From Pseudomonadota bacterium (GTDB lineage Bacteria; Pseudomonadota; Gammaproteobacteria; Steroidobacterales; Steroidobacteraceae): 64,000 nt of DNA. The notes below the pieces were generated by a model, which worked only from the letters and a program-made list of their open reading frames with translations, had not been told where the DNA came from and searched no databases. Shown here in pieces: positions 1 through 8,966 of this stretch. The DNA lies in NCBI GenBank assembly GCA_021805865.1, contig JAJZDX010000008.1, positions 62,001-126,000 of the forward strand, in the 5' to 3' direction. Numbering within the stretch: the stretch's first letter is position 1; each line of letters starts with the position of its first letter. The position numbers were made by a program, and so were the translations under genes.

Positions 1-588
1 TGCCTCAAGCGCCGAGGGGTCGGCGAGCCACGTCAGTTTGTAGAGTCCCGTGCCGTTGGTGCGCCGCGCGAGCAGGCTCGCTCGCGCATTCTCCATCGAC
101 CGGTAATGCAGCTCTCCCTGAACGGTGAGGCGCGCCAGCGCGCCGGCGGCGGGCGGCTCGAGCACGAGAGTGTCGATTCTCAAGTGATCGATATCGATGG
201 CCGGCAGATGCGACTTGCCGCCGCGGCTGCCCGGGGCGGGCGCGAGCGGCCGGCGAAGCACATCGAGGCGGCCGACCTCGAAGCGCTCGAGGTGCAGATG
301 CCAGGCGAGGAGCGCGAGGGGCGACCAGCGCAGCGAGATGCGCTCGGCGCGCATCCATACTCCATGCGTGTCGCTCAACTGGAGCCTGGCGATCTCGATG
401 CGGGAGGGAAAACGGCCGCCGAGTCCGGCGATGCGCACGCGCCCGGAGGTGAGCCGGGCAGTCTCGCGCTCGAGCAGGCCGCGTCCGGCGCGGGTATTGC
501 CCGCGACGATCAACGCGCCGATGGAAAGCAACACCAGCAGCAACAGGCCGGCGAGGCTCAAGCCCGCGATGCGTGCCGCCCGGCGCAT
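1..588 (-). CDS. tamB: TamB, translocation and assembly module inner-membrane subunit (N-terminal 196 residues, cut by window edge)
   Basis: Reading leftward from an ATG at 588, the frame is open to the window edge and gives a basic start (MRRAARIAG), one membrane anchor at about residues 8-30 (LSLAGLLLLVLLSIGALIV), then beta-rich sequence with a TamB-like N-terminus (GRVRIAGLGGRFPSRIEIARL, LRIDTLVLEPP). TamB is a very large periplasm-spanning protein that works with TamA in outer-membrane protein insertion and phospholipid transport; only the start is visible. Its ATG overlaps the tamA stop (TGATG), so the pair is translationally coupled, as is usual. The frame runs off the left edge without a stop, so nothing can be said about the C-terminal domain. 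Confidence 0.88.
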   Translation of the reverse strand, partial: MRRAARIAGLSLAGLLLLVLLSIGALIVAGNTRAGRGLLERETARLTSGRVRIAGLGGRFPSRIEIARLQLSDTHGVWMRAERISLRWSPLALLAWHLHLERFEVGRLDVLRRPLAPAPGSRGGKSHLPAIDIDHLRIDTLVLEPPAAGALARLTVQGELHYRSMENARASLLARRTNGTGLYKLTWLADPSALEA

Positions 589-2552
589 CAGAACGCCTGC
601 CCGAGGCCGATGTAGACCTCGAACCGCCCGCTGTTGTGCAGCCGGCGCGTCGGCACCGCGAAATCGAGCCGGACCGGGCCGATGGAGGTGTAGTAGAGCA
701 CGCCCATTCCCACCCCCACACGGTATACGCTTTGGGAGCCGCTTGCGACGCCGCCGCCGTCGGCGAACAGGACGAAGCCGAATTTTTTGCCCACGCGCTG
801 GCGCAGCTCGAGGTTGACGGCCTGCATGCTCGTCCCGCCTTGCGGATTGCCGTCGGGAAACTGCGGACCGACCGACTGATAGCGGTAGCCGCGCACGGTG
901 CCGCTGCCGCCTGCGTAGAAGCGCTGATCGGGCGGCAGACTGAACTGGCTCGCCCCTTCGGCCACCCCGGCGATCAGCCTCGAGGCGATCACGGTGCGTC
1001 CGGGCGGATCGCTCGGGAAGAGCCTGTGCAGGTCAAAGTACGTCGCCAGGCTTCCCTGCATGATGACGAATACCTGACGGCCCGAGGCGCCCGAGGAGAG
1101 CGTGGGCGAGACGCTGAGCGAGATCCGGTAGCCGTGCGTCGGGTCAAGGAGCGGGGAGGTGAGATCGGTGGAATCGAATCGTGCGGACAGCGGCATCGAG
1201 ACCAGATCGTACTGGTACTGATGGCTCTCCTGATCGATGCGCTCGTACTCGTAGGAAGCGCCGGCGCTCGCGGTCCAATCGCTCGAGAGCCGCCGGGTGA
1301 GGGTGGTCTGCGCGGTCGCACCGTTCTGCGTATACGCCTGCAGCGTCTGGCGCAGCGCCGCAACCGAGAATCCGAGCGTCTGGGCGCGGCGGTGGAAGTC
1401 GGGGATGTCGTATCCGACCCGCGCATCATAGCCCACGCCCGTACTGGCCGTGCCGCCGAGATCGAGGGCGGTCGCCGAAACGGTGAGGTGTTGTCCGTCG
1501 CCAAGGACGTCGAGGTCGCTCCAGTGGACGCCGCCGCTGCCACCGAGATCGCTCGAATAGGCGCCGCTCACGCCGACGGCAAAGCGCTTGCTTTCCCGCA
1601 CGAGAAACGTGAGAGGCACCCGCCGCTCGGCGTCGGGGGCACCCATGCGCACACTCACGCTCGAGAAGAGCCCGCGGCCCAGCAAGTCCTGGCGCGCCTT
1701 CTCGACGGCGGCCGCGTCGTAGACTTCCCCGGCGTGGACCAGAAGGCGGCGCATGACGAGCGACTGACGAACGTGTCGAAGCCCCTCGATCCGGATCTCT
1801 CCGATGCGTACGCGCGGGCCGCTCGTTACGCGAAAGGTCAGATTGAGCACGTGCCGGGAGGGCACCTCGTAGGCGATGGGCTTGCCCACCTTCGCAAGCG
1901 CATAGCCGGCATCCTGAAGCCTGATCTGCAGGCCCGCGCCCGCCGCGAGGACCTCGGATGCGACGGCCGGCGCGCCGGAGGAAAGACCCGCCAGCGCGTG
2001 AGGCAGGCCGAGTGTCCGTTCCATGCCCGTGGGCAGTGTCCCTTCGATATCGATGCGACCCACGTGGAACAGCGGTCCGAGGTCGGGAACGATCCTCACG
2101 TGCGCAGCCACGCCTTTCGGCAGCGCGCTCAGGACTTCGCCAAGACCGGCACTCTCGAGCTCCCTGCCGTCGATCGTGATCGTGATGGCGCCCTGGTAGT
2201 ACCCGAAGCTCTCGAGCACCGTGCGCAATCGGCTGACATCGGCGCGTGCCCGGGCGATCAGCCCGTACGCTCCGACCGGGGCGGAGGCGCGCAGCGCCTG
2301 CAACTGCGAAGTCAATTTGAGCGTCGAGTCGATCCCGCCGTTGCCGGTTGAGACCCAGTCTATCCTGTAAGGCTGGGGATTCGCCGCGCAGGCGAAGCGC
2401 ATGGCGAGCGCGCAGTACACGAGCAGCGCGAGCGTGAAAGCCGCTCTCGCCCAGGCGGGAGGGCGGGGCGGGGGGGGACGGCGAGCCGTACGCACGGGGG
2501 CACCGCCGTGCGACTTCTTGAGCCCCGGCTCGAAGATCTTTCGGTTCCTCAT
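588..2552 (-). CDS. tamA: TamA, outer-membrane BamA/Omp85-family translocation module protein
   Basis: About 654 residues. After a proline-rich leader and a hydrophobic segment ending FACAA (probable signal peptide near residues 34-58), the protein has POTRA-like repeats (ALPKGVAAHVRIVPDLGP, VRIGEIRIEGLRHVRQS) and a C-terminal Omp85 barrel with GGSGTVRGYRYQSVGP and a terminal aromatic residue (GLGQAF). It inserts in the outer membrane and partners TamB, encoded immediately downstream with a TGATG overlap. The start is uncertain: two adjacent ATGs lie at 2555 and 2552 just after AAAGGGG, and a GTG 19 codons further in would give a more ordinary signal peptide. The frame stays open further upstream, but that part looks non-coding. 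Confidence 0.93.
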   Translation of the reverse strand: MRNRKIFEPGLKKSHGGAPVRTARRPPPPRPPAWARAAFTLALLVYCALAMRFACAANPQPYRIDWVSTGNGGIDSTLKLTSQLQALRASAPVGAYGLIARARADVSRLRTVLESFGYYQGAITITIDGRELESAGLGEVLSALPKGVAAHVRIVPDLGPLFHVGRIDIEGTLPTGMERTLGLPHALAGLSSGAPAVASEVLAAGAGLQIRLQDAGYALAKVGKPIAYEVPSRHVLNLTFRVTSGPRVRIGEIRIEGLRHVRQSLVMRRLLVHAGEVYDAAAVEKARQDLLGRGLFSSVSVRMGAPDAERRVPLTFLVRESKRFAVGVSGAYSSDLGGSGGVHWSDLDVLGDGQHLTVSATALDLGGTASTGVGYDARVGYDIPDFHRRAQTLGFSVAALRQTLQAYTQNGATAQTTLTRRLSSDWTASAGASYEYERIDQESHQYQYDLVSMPLSARFDSTDLTSPLLDPTHGYRISLSVSPTLSSGASGRQVFVIMQGSLATYFDLHRLFPSDPPGRTVIASRLIAGVAEGASQFSLPPDQRFYAGGSGTVRGYRYQSVGPQFPDGNPQGGTSMQAVNLELRQRVGKKFGFVLFADGGGVASGSQSVYRVGVGMGVLYYTSIGPVRLDFAVPTRRLHNSGRFEVYIGLGQAF

Positions 2553-3203
2553 CATCCCCTTTATGGTAATCAGTCGGGCCGCTCCCGGCTCGCTGCGCCC
2601 CTCCCGGCGCTTGCCCGGGCGGCCAGCGCCGGGCATGGGTCGGGCGCGTCCCGTTTCGGGCGCACGCGCGGGGCGGCCTTCGCGGCGACCAACATCCAAT
2701 CGCCGGTCAACGCGGGCATCGATCATGTCGTGTCCGCCGGGGGGCAGGCGGGCACCTTCACCTGCAGCAGCAACTCCGGCATGCAGGCCTTTCTGGCACG
2801 CTGCATGCGCAAGAACAGGCCGGGCGTGAAGGACGACAGCGGATGACGAGGGAGTACGGGTCCGCCTCGCCATCGGCTTGCGTGGTCTCACACGGGGCGT
2901 GCGAGATGGGCGAGTCCGCCATCCAGGCGGTCGAGGCCCTGAAGCACACCGATGCGTGGACCGCGCGAAATCCTTGCGGATCGCGACCGCGACGGCGCTG
3001 ATTTCCCAATCAACGCCCCGCCCACCCTGCGCGGCGGAGCGCCGGTGTGGAAAGCGGAGCAGTGGATCGCGACAAAATGGATACGGCAGCGCCGCCAGCG
3101 CAGGCGTTCCTGAGCCGGCACTTCGTGGAGCGGAAGCCGCGGGCCGCGCTGGTGCTGATCGGCCGGCTGATGCGCCGTCGCGGGCCCTGCGACCAGAGCC
3201 AAG
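2553..3203. other. Gap of about 650 bp with decayed coding sequence
   Basis: No intact gene is recognisable between tamA and tatD. Short plus-strand frames with protein-like composition are each broken by stops, for example one ending at 2846 (containing NIQSPVNAG and CSSNSGMQAFLARC) and one from 2843 to 3001 (containing ACEMGESAIQAVEALK). I could not assign these to a family. Only the oxygenase tail annotated separately at about 3018-3113 is recognisable. The tamA promoter is presumably at the left end of this stretch. Confidence 0.5.
3018..3113 (+). pseudogene. Remnant of a prolyl 4-hydroxylase-like 2OG-Fe(II) oxygenase (C-terminal tail only)
   Basis: The plus-strand frame ending in TGA at 3111-3113 reads RGGAPVWKAEQWIATKWIRQ. 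This closely matches the conserved C-terminal signature of bacterial prolyl 4-hydroxylase-like oxygenases (typically GGxPVxxGEKWIATKWxR), which follows the last iron-binding histidine and carries the 2-oxoglutarate-binding lysine. Upstream in the same frame a stop occurs near 2940, and the HxD motif and double-stranded beta-helix core are absent. It is therefore a fragment, not a working enzyme. Confidence is for the family assignment of this short tail; the boundaries are approximate. Confidence 0.6.
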
Positions 3204-4103
3204 TCACGATGCTCTCTCGTCATGGGCTCCTGCACCGGGGCTGCCCCGCACGAGGGGCCGGCGCGGCGATGCGTGGCTGTCGATTTCGGGCAGATGGAAC
3301 AGTCGTCGCGCCGCGGCCGTGCTCGCTCGCGCGAGCGCCTCCGGCGGCTCGCCGCGGGCGCGCGCGATCACCGCGGCGATATGCGGCAGAAATGCCGGCT
3401 CATTGCGCCGCGAGGCGGGCTTGGGCTCGAGGTCACGAGGCAGAAGATAGGGACCGTCCGTCTCGAGCAGCAGCCGATCGGCCGGGATTCGCCGCACCAG
3501 CTCAAGTAAATGTCTCCCTCGGCGCTCGTCGCAGATCCATCCGGTGATGCCGATCGCCAGGCCGAGATCGAGATAGCTGTCGAGCTCGCTGTCGCTGCCG
3601 GTGAAGCAGTGCGCCACACCGCCGGCAAGCTGCGGCCAGTGCTCGCGCAGGATGGCGAGGAAGTCCCCGTGCGCCTCGCGCTGATGCAGGAAGAGGGGCT
3701 TTCCAAGGCGCGCCGCCAGCTCGAGCTGGCGGTGGAAGGCCTGCCGCTGCGCTTCGTGGGGACAGTAGTTGCGGTAGTAGTCGAGGCCGCACTCGCCTAC
3801 GGCGAGCACCTCCGGTGCGCGCGCCAGCGGGCCGAGCTCGGCGAGCAGCTCCGGGGTAAGCTCCGTGGCATGGTGTGGATGCACGCCCGCGGTGGCAAAG
3901 AGCCTGCCGGGATGGGCGAGGGAAAGCGCGATCGCTTTGCGCGTACTGGCGCCACAGGAGCCGGTGATCATCATCTGCACGACGCCCACATCGAGCGCGC
4001 GTGCGATCACGGCGTCGCGATCCGAGTCGTAACTGTCGTGCACCAGGTTGATGCCGATGTCGATGAGGGGGGCGGGGGAGCGCGGTTCGGAGGGCACAGG
4101 CAT
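3204..4103 (-). CDS. tatD: TatD family metal-dependent hydrolase (3'-5' DNase)
   Basis: 299 residues, the usual TatD length. It opens with LIDIGINL, the form seen in true TatD (DIGVNL) rather than the DxHxH of its YcfH paralogues. Metal-site motifs are GVHPHH (73-78), GECGLDYYR (103-111, Glu metal bridge), FLHQRE (139-143), HCFTGS (165-170) and ETDGPYL (214-220). TatD enzymes are cytoplasmic TIM-barrel deoxyribonucleases linked to DNA repair and turnover. The ATG at 4103 was chosen because homology begins there; the in-frame extension upstream is low-complexity and arginine-rich. The C-terminal tail of about 20 residues after FHLPEID looks poorly conserved. No operon partner is evident. Confidence 0.92.
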   Translation of the reverse strand: MPVPSEPRSPAPLIDIGINLVHDSYDSDRDAVIARALDVGVVQMMITGSCGASTRKAIALSLAHPGRLFATAGVHPHHATELTPELLAELGPLARAPEVLAVGECGLDYYRNYCPHEAQRQAFHRQLELAARLGKPLFLHQREAHGDFLAILREHWPQLAGGVAHCFTGSDSELDSYLDLGLAIGITGWICDERRGRHLLELVRRIPADRLLLETDGPYLLPRDLEPKPASRRNEPAFLPHIAAVIARARGEPPEALARASTAAARRLFHLPEIDSHASPRRPLVRGSPGAGAHDERAS

Positions 4104-4436
4104 GGGTTGTGGATCTGTCGGAGTCGAGCGCGCTCGGAATTTTGCCACGCGGAGCCGTCGATGGCATTTCAGGAAGGCGTCGCGACTGTCAATGGGCCGG
4201 GCAGCCCCTCGCTCGCGCTCGCCGAGATCCGGTCGCTTCTCTCGGGGCTGGCCGCTGCGAGGCTGCGCCAAGCCCTCGCAGCGGCGCCAGAGATGGCACG
4301 CGCCTGTGGGGCTGCGCCGATGAGCGCGAGCTCGAGACGATCCGGTCGGAGGATTTCGAGGACGGTCGCTCATACGGTGGCGTGCGGGCCCGTAACCCGT
4401 CTCGCGCGTCTGCTGCGCCCCCGCATCGGCGCCGGG
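4104..4436. other. Gap of about 330 bp, no gene recognised
   Basis: Frames on both strands are open because the GC content is high, but none has a recognisable domain or a ribosome-binding site. A plus-strand frame from an ATG near 4161 (MAFQEGVATVNGPGS) reads protein-like for about 60 residues, then continues antisense through the next gene, so I regard it as non-coding or decayed. The stretch should contain the tatD promoter. Confidence 0.4.
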
Positions 4437-5009
4437 TCAGGCCCACTCGGGCGCGTTCCCCGCCTTCCATTTGATGCTGCAGCCGATGCTGGCGACCTGG
4501 TGCTCGACGCGCTTGCCGGCGAGCAGCGCATCCACCGCGGTGCGCAGCTCGATCCCCGTGACGGGCTTGTGGTTTCCCGGGGTGCTGGCATCGAACCGGC
4601 CGCGATAAACGAGCTTCAGCGCCTCATCGAACAGGAAGAAGTCCGGCGTACAGATCGCCTCGTACGCGAGCGCAGTGCGCTGGCTCTCGTCATACAGGTA
4701 GGGGAAGGGGAAGCCCTGGGCGGCGGCGACCCTCGCCATGCTCTGCGGGCCGTCCTCCGGGCGGGCGCTGGCATCGTTGGCATTGATCGCCACGATGCTC
4801 AACCCCTTCGGGCCGTACTCGCGCGCGAACGCGACAAAGCCCTCCAGGATGTGCTTTACGTAGGGGCAATGGTTGCAGATGAAGGTGACCAGCAATCCCC
4901 TGGGGGCGGCAAAGTCCTTCAGGCTCCACAGCCTGCCCTCGGTGTCGGGCAGCGAGAAATCCGGAGCGGAGGTGCCGAGCGGCAGCATGCGCGATTGTCT
5001 TGCGGCCAT
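4437..5009 (-). CDS. Thioredoxin-fold AhpC/TSA-type redox protein
   Basis: 190 residues. The protein has the peroxiredoxin/TlpA-type start (GTSAPDFSLPDTEGRLWSL), then VTFICNHCPYVKH with a CNHC pair at 45-48, and a later IDEA-like segment CTPDFFLFDEALKLVYRGR. This matches a proteobacterial 'thioredoxin family protein' group in which CNHCPY replaces the usual redox motif. No signal peptide is visible, so it is probably cytoplasmic. The start has a good site, AGGAG about six bases before the ATG. It lies 27 bp downstream of the threonine aldolase gene on the same strand and may be co-transcribed with it. Its substrate is unknown. Confidence 0.85.
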   Translation of the reverse strand: MAARQSRMLPLGTSAPDFSLPDTEGRLWSLKDFAAPRGLLVTFICNHCPYVKHILEGFVAFAREYGPKGLSIVAINANDASARPEDGPQSMARVAAAQGFPFPYLYDESQRTALAYEAICTPDFFLFDEALKLVYRGRFDASTPGNHKPVTGIELRTAVDALLAGKRVEHQVASIGCSIKWKAGNAPEWA

Positions 5010-5036
5010 GGGAGGCTCCTCGATCTTCTCGATCGT

Positions 5037-6077
5037 TCAGGCGCCCGGCAGCTCGCCGAGCGAGGCGCACAGCGCTTGCACCCCGTGCTCGCTCTGATCC
5101 CAGGAGGTGACCAGGCGAGCGAGACCGGAGGCGGGCGCGCCCCAATCATAGAACTCGAAGCCGGCCGAGCGCAGTGCCTTCTTTCCGGACTCGCCCAGGC
5201 TCACGAATACCTCGTTGGCCTCGACGGGATGCAGCAGGCGCGCACCGGCGGCCTCACCGATCGCGCGCGCCAGGCGATTGGCACGCTCGGCATTGCGCCG
5301 CCAGATGCCCGTTTCGACGTAGGCCAGCAATTGCGCCGACACGTACCGCGACTTGGACAGCAGATGGCCGGCGCGCTTGCGTCGAAGCTCGAAGTCGCGC
5401 ACGAGCCCGAGGTCGAAGAACACGACCGCTTCGGCGGCCAAGGCGCCGTTCTTGGTCGCCCCGAAGGAGAGCACGTCGATCCCGGCGCGCCAGGTCACAT
5501 CACCCGGATGGCAGCCGAGAAACGCGAGGGCATTCGCAAAGCGCGCCCCGTCCATGTGAACCTTGAGTCCGTGTGCATGAGCCGCCTCGCAGAGCCCGGC
5601 GAGCTCGGCCGGGCGGTACGCGCCGCCGAGCTCGGTCGCCTGGCTCACCGACACCGCCGCCGGCTGCACGGTGTGTACAGAGACCGGGTGCTCCTCGAGC
5701 GCCCGGGACAGCGTGGCGGCCGAGAGCTTGGCCTGCTGCCCGTCGAGGAGCACGAGCTGCGCTCCGCCGGTGAAGAATCCGGGGGCGCCGCACTCATCGC
5801 AGGCGATGTGGGCCTCATGGTGGGCGAGCACCGCCCCATAGGGAGGCGTCAGCGTGGCAAGCGCCAGGGCATTGGCCGCCGTCCCGGTGGCGATGGGGAA
5901 GGCGCGCACCTCGGTGCCGAAGAGCTCCCCGAGCGCCCCATCGAGGCGCTCGGTCCAGGGATCATCGCCGTAGGCGGGCGCAAGGCCGGTATTGGCCTCG
6001 GCGAGGGCGCTGAGGATCTCCGGGCAGACGGTGGCCGTGTTGTCGCTGAAGAATCGCACGCGCCTGGAATCTGACAT
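5037..6077 (-). CDS. ltaE: Low-specificity L-threonine aldolase, PLP-dependent
   Basis: 346 residues, typical of the family. It cleaves L-threonine or L-allo-threonine to glycine and acetaldehyde. Visible features are FFSDNTATVCPEI at the start, the conserved HMDGARFANAL (174-184), and the PLP-lysine motif SFGATKNG with Lys209. It is a cytoplasmic fold-type I enzyme. The ATG at 6077 fits the family N-terminus. It is followed closely by the thioredoxin-fold gene and lies just downstream of the ABC permease on the same strand. Some close relatives act mainly on phenylserine, so the substrate preference is open. Confidence 0.92.
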   Translation of the reverse strand: MSDSRRVRFFSDNTATVCPEILSALAEANTGLAPAYGDDPWTERLDGALGELFGTEVRAFPIATGTAANALALATLTPPYGAVLAHHEAHIACDECGAPGFFTGGAQLVLLDGQQAKLSAATLSRALEEHPVSVHTVQPAAVSVSQATELGGAYRPAELAGLCEAAHAHGLKVHMDGARFANALAFLGCHPGDVTWRAGIDVLSFGATKNGALAAEAVVFFDLGLVRDFELRRKRAGHLLSKSRYVSAQLLAYVETGIWRRNAERANRLARAIGEAAGARLLHPVEANEVFVSLGESGKKALRSAGFEFYDWGAPASGLARLVTSWDQSEHGVQALCASLGELPGA

Positions 6078-6098
6078 TGGCCGTCTATCCTCTGTACG

Positions 6099-7187
6099 CT
6101 ATATGCGCCACCTGAACGACCACGCCCCAACGGCGAGGAAAACCACGGTGATGACGCTCAGGTAGATGAGATTGGGAGCGATCTGACTGAACCCGGCGCC
6201 GTAGAGCATCACCGCGCGCGCCGCGTGCAGCAGCTGCGTCAACGGCAGCGCGTCCGCCACCCGTCGCACCCATGCCGGGGACCCGGCGAGCGAGAACCAT
6301 ACGCCCGAGAGCAGCATCATGGGCCAGGTGATCAGGTTCAGCAGCCCATTTACCAGCTCCTCGCTGGAGAAGCGCGCCGAGATCGTGAGTCCGAGGGCGA
6401 TCATGGACAACGAGCCGAGCACGGCGAGCAGCAGCAGCAGCAGCACGCTGCCGCTGTCGTGGAAGCCGATCAGGGCCCCGACCCCGATGTACAGCGCCCC
6501 GGTGATGAAGACGGTGATGCTCAGGCGCGAGAGCACCTGGGCGCCGAGGAACTCGAACGCGGTGAGCGGCGTGGCGTGCAGGCGCTTGAGGAAGCCGCTC
6601 TGGCGGTACCTCATCACGATGTAGCCGACGCCGAAGAGGCAGCTGAACATGAGGTTCATGGCGAGGATGCCGGGAAAGAGCCAGTCGATGTAGCGCACCG
6701 TCTTGCCCGTCACCTGCACGCGTTGAGCCTGCGGGTCGGCGGAGAGCAGCAGCCTCTGGATGATGTAGCCCTTGGGCGAGTCGGTGTTCACCCAGTAGCG
6801 CGGCGGATCGCCGGGCGCGAACAGCATGTCGATCCGCTGGCGCCTGACATCCTGCACGCCCCTGCTTCGGGAGGCCACGCGGATGAACTGCACGTAGCGC
6901 TCGCGCAGGAACGGGTCCGCCGCGCACCGGCCGGGGGGGCACGAGCCGCGCCCGGGCGCGTGCGAGGCGCGGGGCTGCGCGAGAGGTGGTGGCGGAGCGG
7001 GCGGCACGGCGGCTCGATGCGCGCCCAGCACGCCCACCTTGAACAGCGGCCGGGGCGGGCCGCTGAAGATGATCGCCATGCCGATGATGATCGACAGCGG
7101 CAGGATCAAGGTAAAGAAAAGCGCACCCCTGTCGCGCAGGAACTCGAGGTTGCGCGCGTGCCAGACCGCAAGCAGCCGGCGCATCAT
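6099..7187 (-). CDS. ABC-2 type transporter permease
   Basis: 362 residues with a cytoplasmic start (MMRRLLAVWHARNLEFLRDR), a first membrane segment (LFFTLILPLSIIIGMAII), a large periplasmic loop of about 130 residues rich in proline near its start, and five further membrane segments in the C-terminal half. The cytoplasmic/TM2 region carries the ABC-2 pattern GVGYIVMRYRQSGFLKRLHATPL. It overlaps the ATPase stop by ATGA, so the two form one exporter unit. The architecture resembles DrrB/NodJ-type drug or polysaccharide exporters; the substrate cannot be read from the sequence. Confidence 0.9.
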   Translation of the reverse strand: MMRRLLAVWHARNLEFLRDRGALFFTLILPLSIIIGMAIIFSGPPRPLFKVGVLGAHRAAVPPAPPPPLAQPRASHAPGRGSCPPGRCAADPFLRERYVQFIRVASRSRGVQDVRRQRIDMLFAPGDPPRYWVNTDSPKGYIIQRLLLSADPQAQRVQVTGKTVRYIDWLFPGILAMNLMFSCLFGVGYIVMRYRQSGFLKRLHATPLTAFEFLGAQVLSRLSITVFITGALYIGVGALIGFHDSGSVLLLLLLAVLGSLSMIALGLTISARFSSEELVNGLLNLITWPMMLLSGVWFSLAGSPAWVRRVADALPLTQLLHAARAVMLYGAGFSQIAPNLIYLSVITVVFLAVGAWSFRWRI

Positions 7188-8071
7188 GAGCGCAGCTCCC
7201 GTCCGGTGAGCTCGAGGAACAGGTCCTCCAGGTTCGGCGGCCGGATGCGCAGGTTCTTCAACGGTACGTGCGCCGAGATCAGCGTGCGCAGCGTCCCGTC
7301 CAGATCATCCGTGGTGATCTCCACACGCTCGCTCGCCTCGATGAGCTGCAGCGTAAGCCGGCGGGCGGCCTGCGGGAAGTCCTGGCGGGGCAGCTCGAGC
7401 AACACCTCGGCGAAGTGCTCCTTCAGCAGCCGCTGCGGGGGACCCTGGGCGACGATGCGACCGCGGTCCACGATGGCGATCTCGTCGCAGAGCACTTCCG
7501 CTTCCTCCATGTAGTGCGTGGTGAGCAGGATCGTCTTGCGCTGGGCCTTGATCGACTGCACCAGGGCCCAGAAGTTGCGCCGCGCCTGCGGGTCGAGCCC
7601 GGTCGTGGGCTCATCGAGGAACAGCACCGCGGGGTCATTCACCAGCGCGATGGCGAGCAGCAGCCTCTGGCGCTGACCGCCCGAGAGCTTGCGATTGTCG
7701 CGGTGGGCGAGCTTCTCCAGGGAGCAGAGCTTCAGGACCTCGTCGATGTCGAGGCCGCGGCGATAGAGCCCTCGGAACATCGCCACGCTCTGGCGCACCG
7801 TCAGAAAGTTCTGCAGCGCGGTCTCCTGGAAGAGGATGCCGGCCTCCTCGTGGAAGCGGGCGCCGAGGGGCTCGCCGCGATAGAGCACCTCGCCCGAGGT
7901 TGGCGCGAGGATTCCCTCCATGATCTCGACGGTGGTGGTCTTGCCGGCGCCGTTCGGGCCGAGCAGCCCGAAGCAGTTGCCCTCGGGCACGGCGAACGAG
8001 ATGCCGTTTACAGCGGTCAAAGCGGGGTACTGTTTGACGAGATCGCGGACCTCGAGAATCGGTGTGCTCAC
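7184..8071 (-). CDS. ABC transporter ATP-binding protein
   Basis: About 295 residues from a GTG at 8071; an ATG ten codons upstream (8101) is the alternative. The nucleotide-binding domain carries Walker A GPNGAGKTT (38-46), signature LSGGQRQR (129-136), Walker B LFLDEPTTGLDP (150-161) and the H-loop TTHYMEEAE. A C-terminal extension of about 80 residues ending in NLEDLFLELTGREL is typical of DrrA/CcmA-type exporter ATPases. It is the first gene of the exporter pair, and the permease start overlaps its stop. Confidence 0.92.
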   Translation of the reverse strand: MSTPILEVRDLVKQYPALTAVNGISFAVPEGNCFGLLGPNGAGKTTTVEIMEGILAPTSGEVLYRGEPLGARFHEEAGILFQETALQNFLTVRQSVAMFRGLYRRGLDIDEVLKLCSLEKLAHRDNRKLSGGQRQRLLLAIALVNDPAVLFLDEPTTGLDPQARRNFWALVQSIKAQRKTILLTTHYMEEAEVLCDEIAIVDRGRIVAQGPPQRLLKEHFAEVLLELPRQDFPQAARRLTLQLIEASERVEITTDDLDGTLRTLISAHVPLKNLRIRPPNLEDLFLELTGRELRS

Positions 8072-8162
8072 GGTATGCCTGATCGCTCCAGGAGCGCGCA
8101 TCCTAGCCGATTACGCCCGCACCGTCTGCCGCTCTTGCCGGTGCAAGCGGCGGCCCCCTGGT

Positions 8163-8966
8163 ATGATGAGCGGGCAGGCTGCGAGAGGGTCTGCGTTCGA
8201 TGCGGCGGTTTCCTTGACTCCCGAGAGTGTGGCGTCCCAGTTGCCGTTGTGGTCTGAGCAAGACGCCGGCTGGAGCGTGCGTGAGAGCCAACGCGCACGC
8301 CGCATGGTGGTTCGCGTCTTTCACACGGGGCGTGTGGAGGTCGTGGTTCCGGCCAGGACCTCACCGCGCGCGATCGAGAGCTTTCTGGCGCGGCATCGCA
8401 CCTGGATCGAGCGAAAGCGCGAGGAGGCCCGCCTCAAGGCGGCGCCCCCGGCGCCCTTTCCGCCGCCGCGGATCGAGTTGGCGGCCTGCCGGGAGCTGTG
8501 GCGCGTGTATCTCGCCGGCGGCCGCGGGCGGATGAGTGTGGCGCCGGGGGGCGAGGGGCTGTTGGTGCTCTCAGGCGATGCCGGCGACCGCCAGGCGGTG
8601 CGCGAGGCGCTCAGGTGCTGGCTCATGGAGCGGGCGCGGCAGGTGCTCTCGCCCTGGCTCAGCGGGTGCGCGCGCGAGCTCGGCTTTGACTATGAGCGCG
8701 TGGTGATCCGCCGGCAGCGCACCCGCTGGGGCAGCTGCTCGACGCGCGGCACCATCAGCCTCAACTGCTGCCTGCTCTTCCAACCGGCCCCCGTGGTGCG
8801 CTATCTCATGATCCACGAGCTCTCCCACACCCGCCACATGAATCACTCGAGCGAGTTCTGGCAGTGCGTGGCGCGGCACTGTCCGCAGTACCGCCGTCTC
8901 GATCACCAGCTGCTCGAGGGCTGGCGGGTCGTGCCTCACTGGGTATTCGGAGATCAGATCGCATGA
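8163..8966 (+). CDS. YgjP-like (DUF45) zinc metallopeptidase, M48-related
   Basis: About 267 residues. The C-terminal half has HELSHTRHMNHSSEFW, matching the HExxH...H-x3-FW zinc motif of the YgjP-like family (His218, Glu219, His222 and His228), preceded by RQRTRWGSCSTRGTISLN, the other family hallmark. Members are soluble and of unknown substrate. Two adjacent ATGs (8163, 8166) could start it; no strong ribosome-binding site is visible and the first 35 residues are poorly conserved. Its stop overlaps the kynA start (ATGA), suggesting co-transcription with tryptophan dioxygenase, which is not a pairing I recognise as functional. Confidence 0.88.
   Translation: MMSGQAARGSAFDAAVSLTPESVASQLPLWSEQDAGWSVRESQRARRMVVRVFHTGRVEVVVPARTSPRAIESFLARHRTWIERKREEARLKAAPPAPFPPPRIELAACRELWRVYLAGGRGRMSVAPGGEGLLVLSGDAGDRQAVREALRCWLMERARQVLSPWLSGCARELGFDYERVVIRRQRTRWGSCSTRGTISLNCCLLFQPAPVVRYLMIHELSHTRHMNHSSEFWQCVARHCPQYRRLDHQLLEGWRVVPHWVFGDQIA

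Noticed and set aside
573-2351. Long plus-strand open frame opposite tamA
   Set aside because: Open only because of high GC content; composition is arginine/glycine/alanine-rich and tamA on the other strand has clear homology.
3510-6074. 854-codon plus-strand frame across tatD, the thioredoxin-fold gene and threonine aldolase
   Set aside because: Antisense to three recognisable genes, no domain in it.
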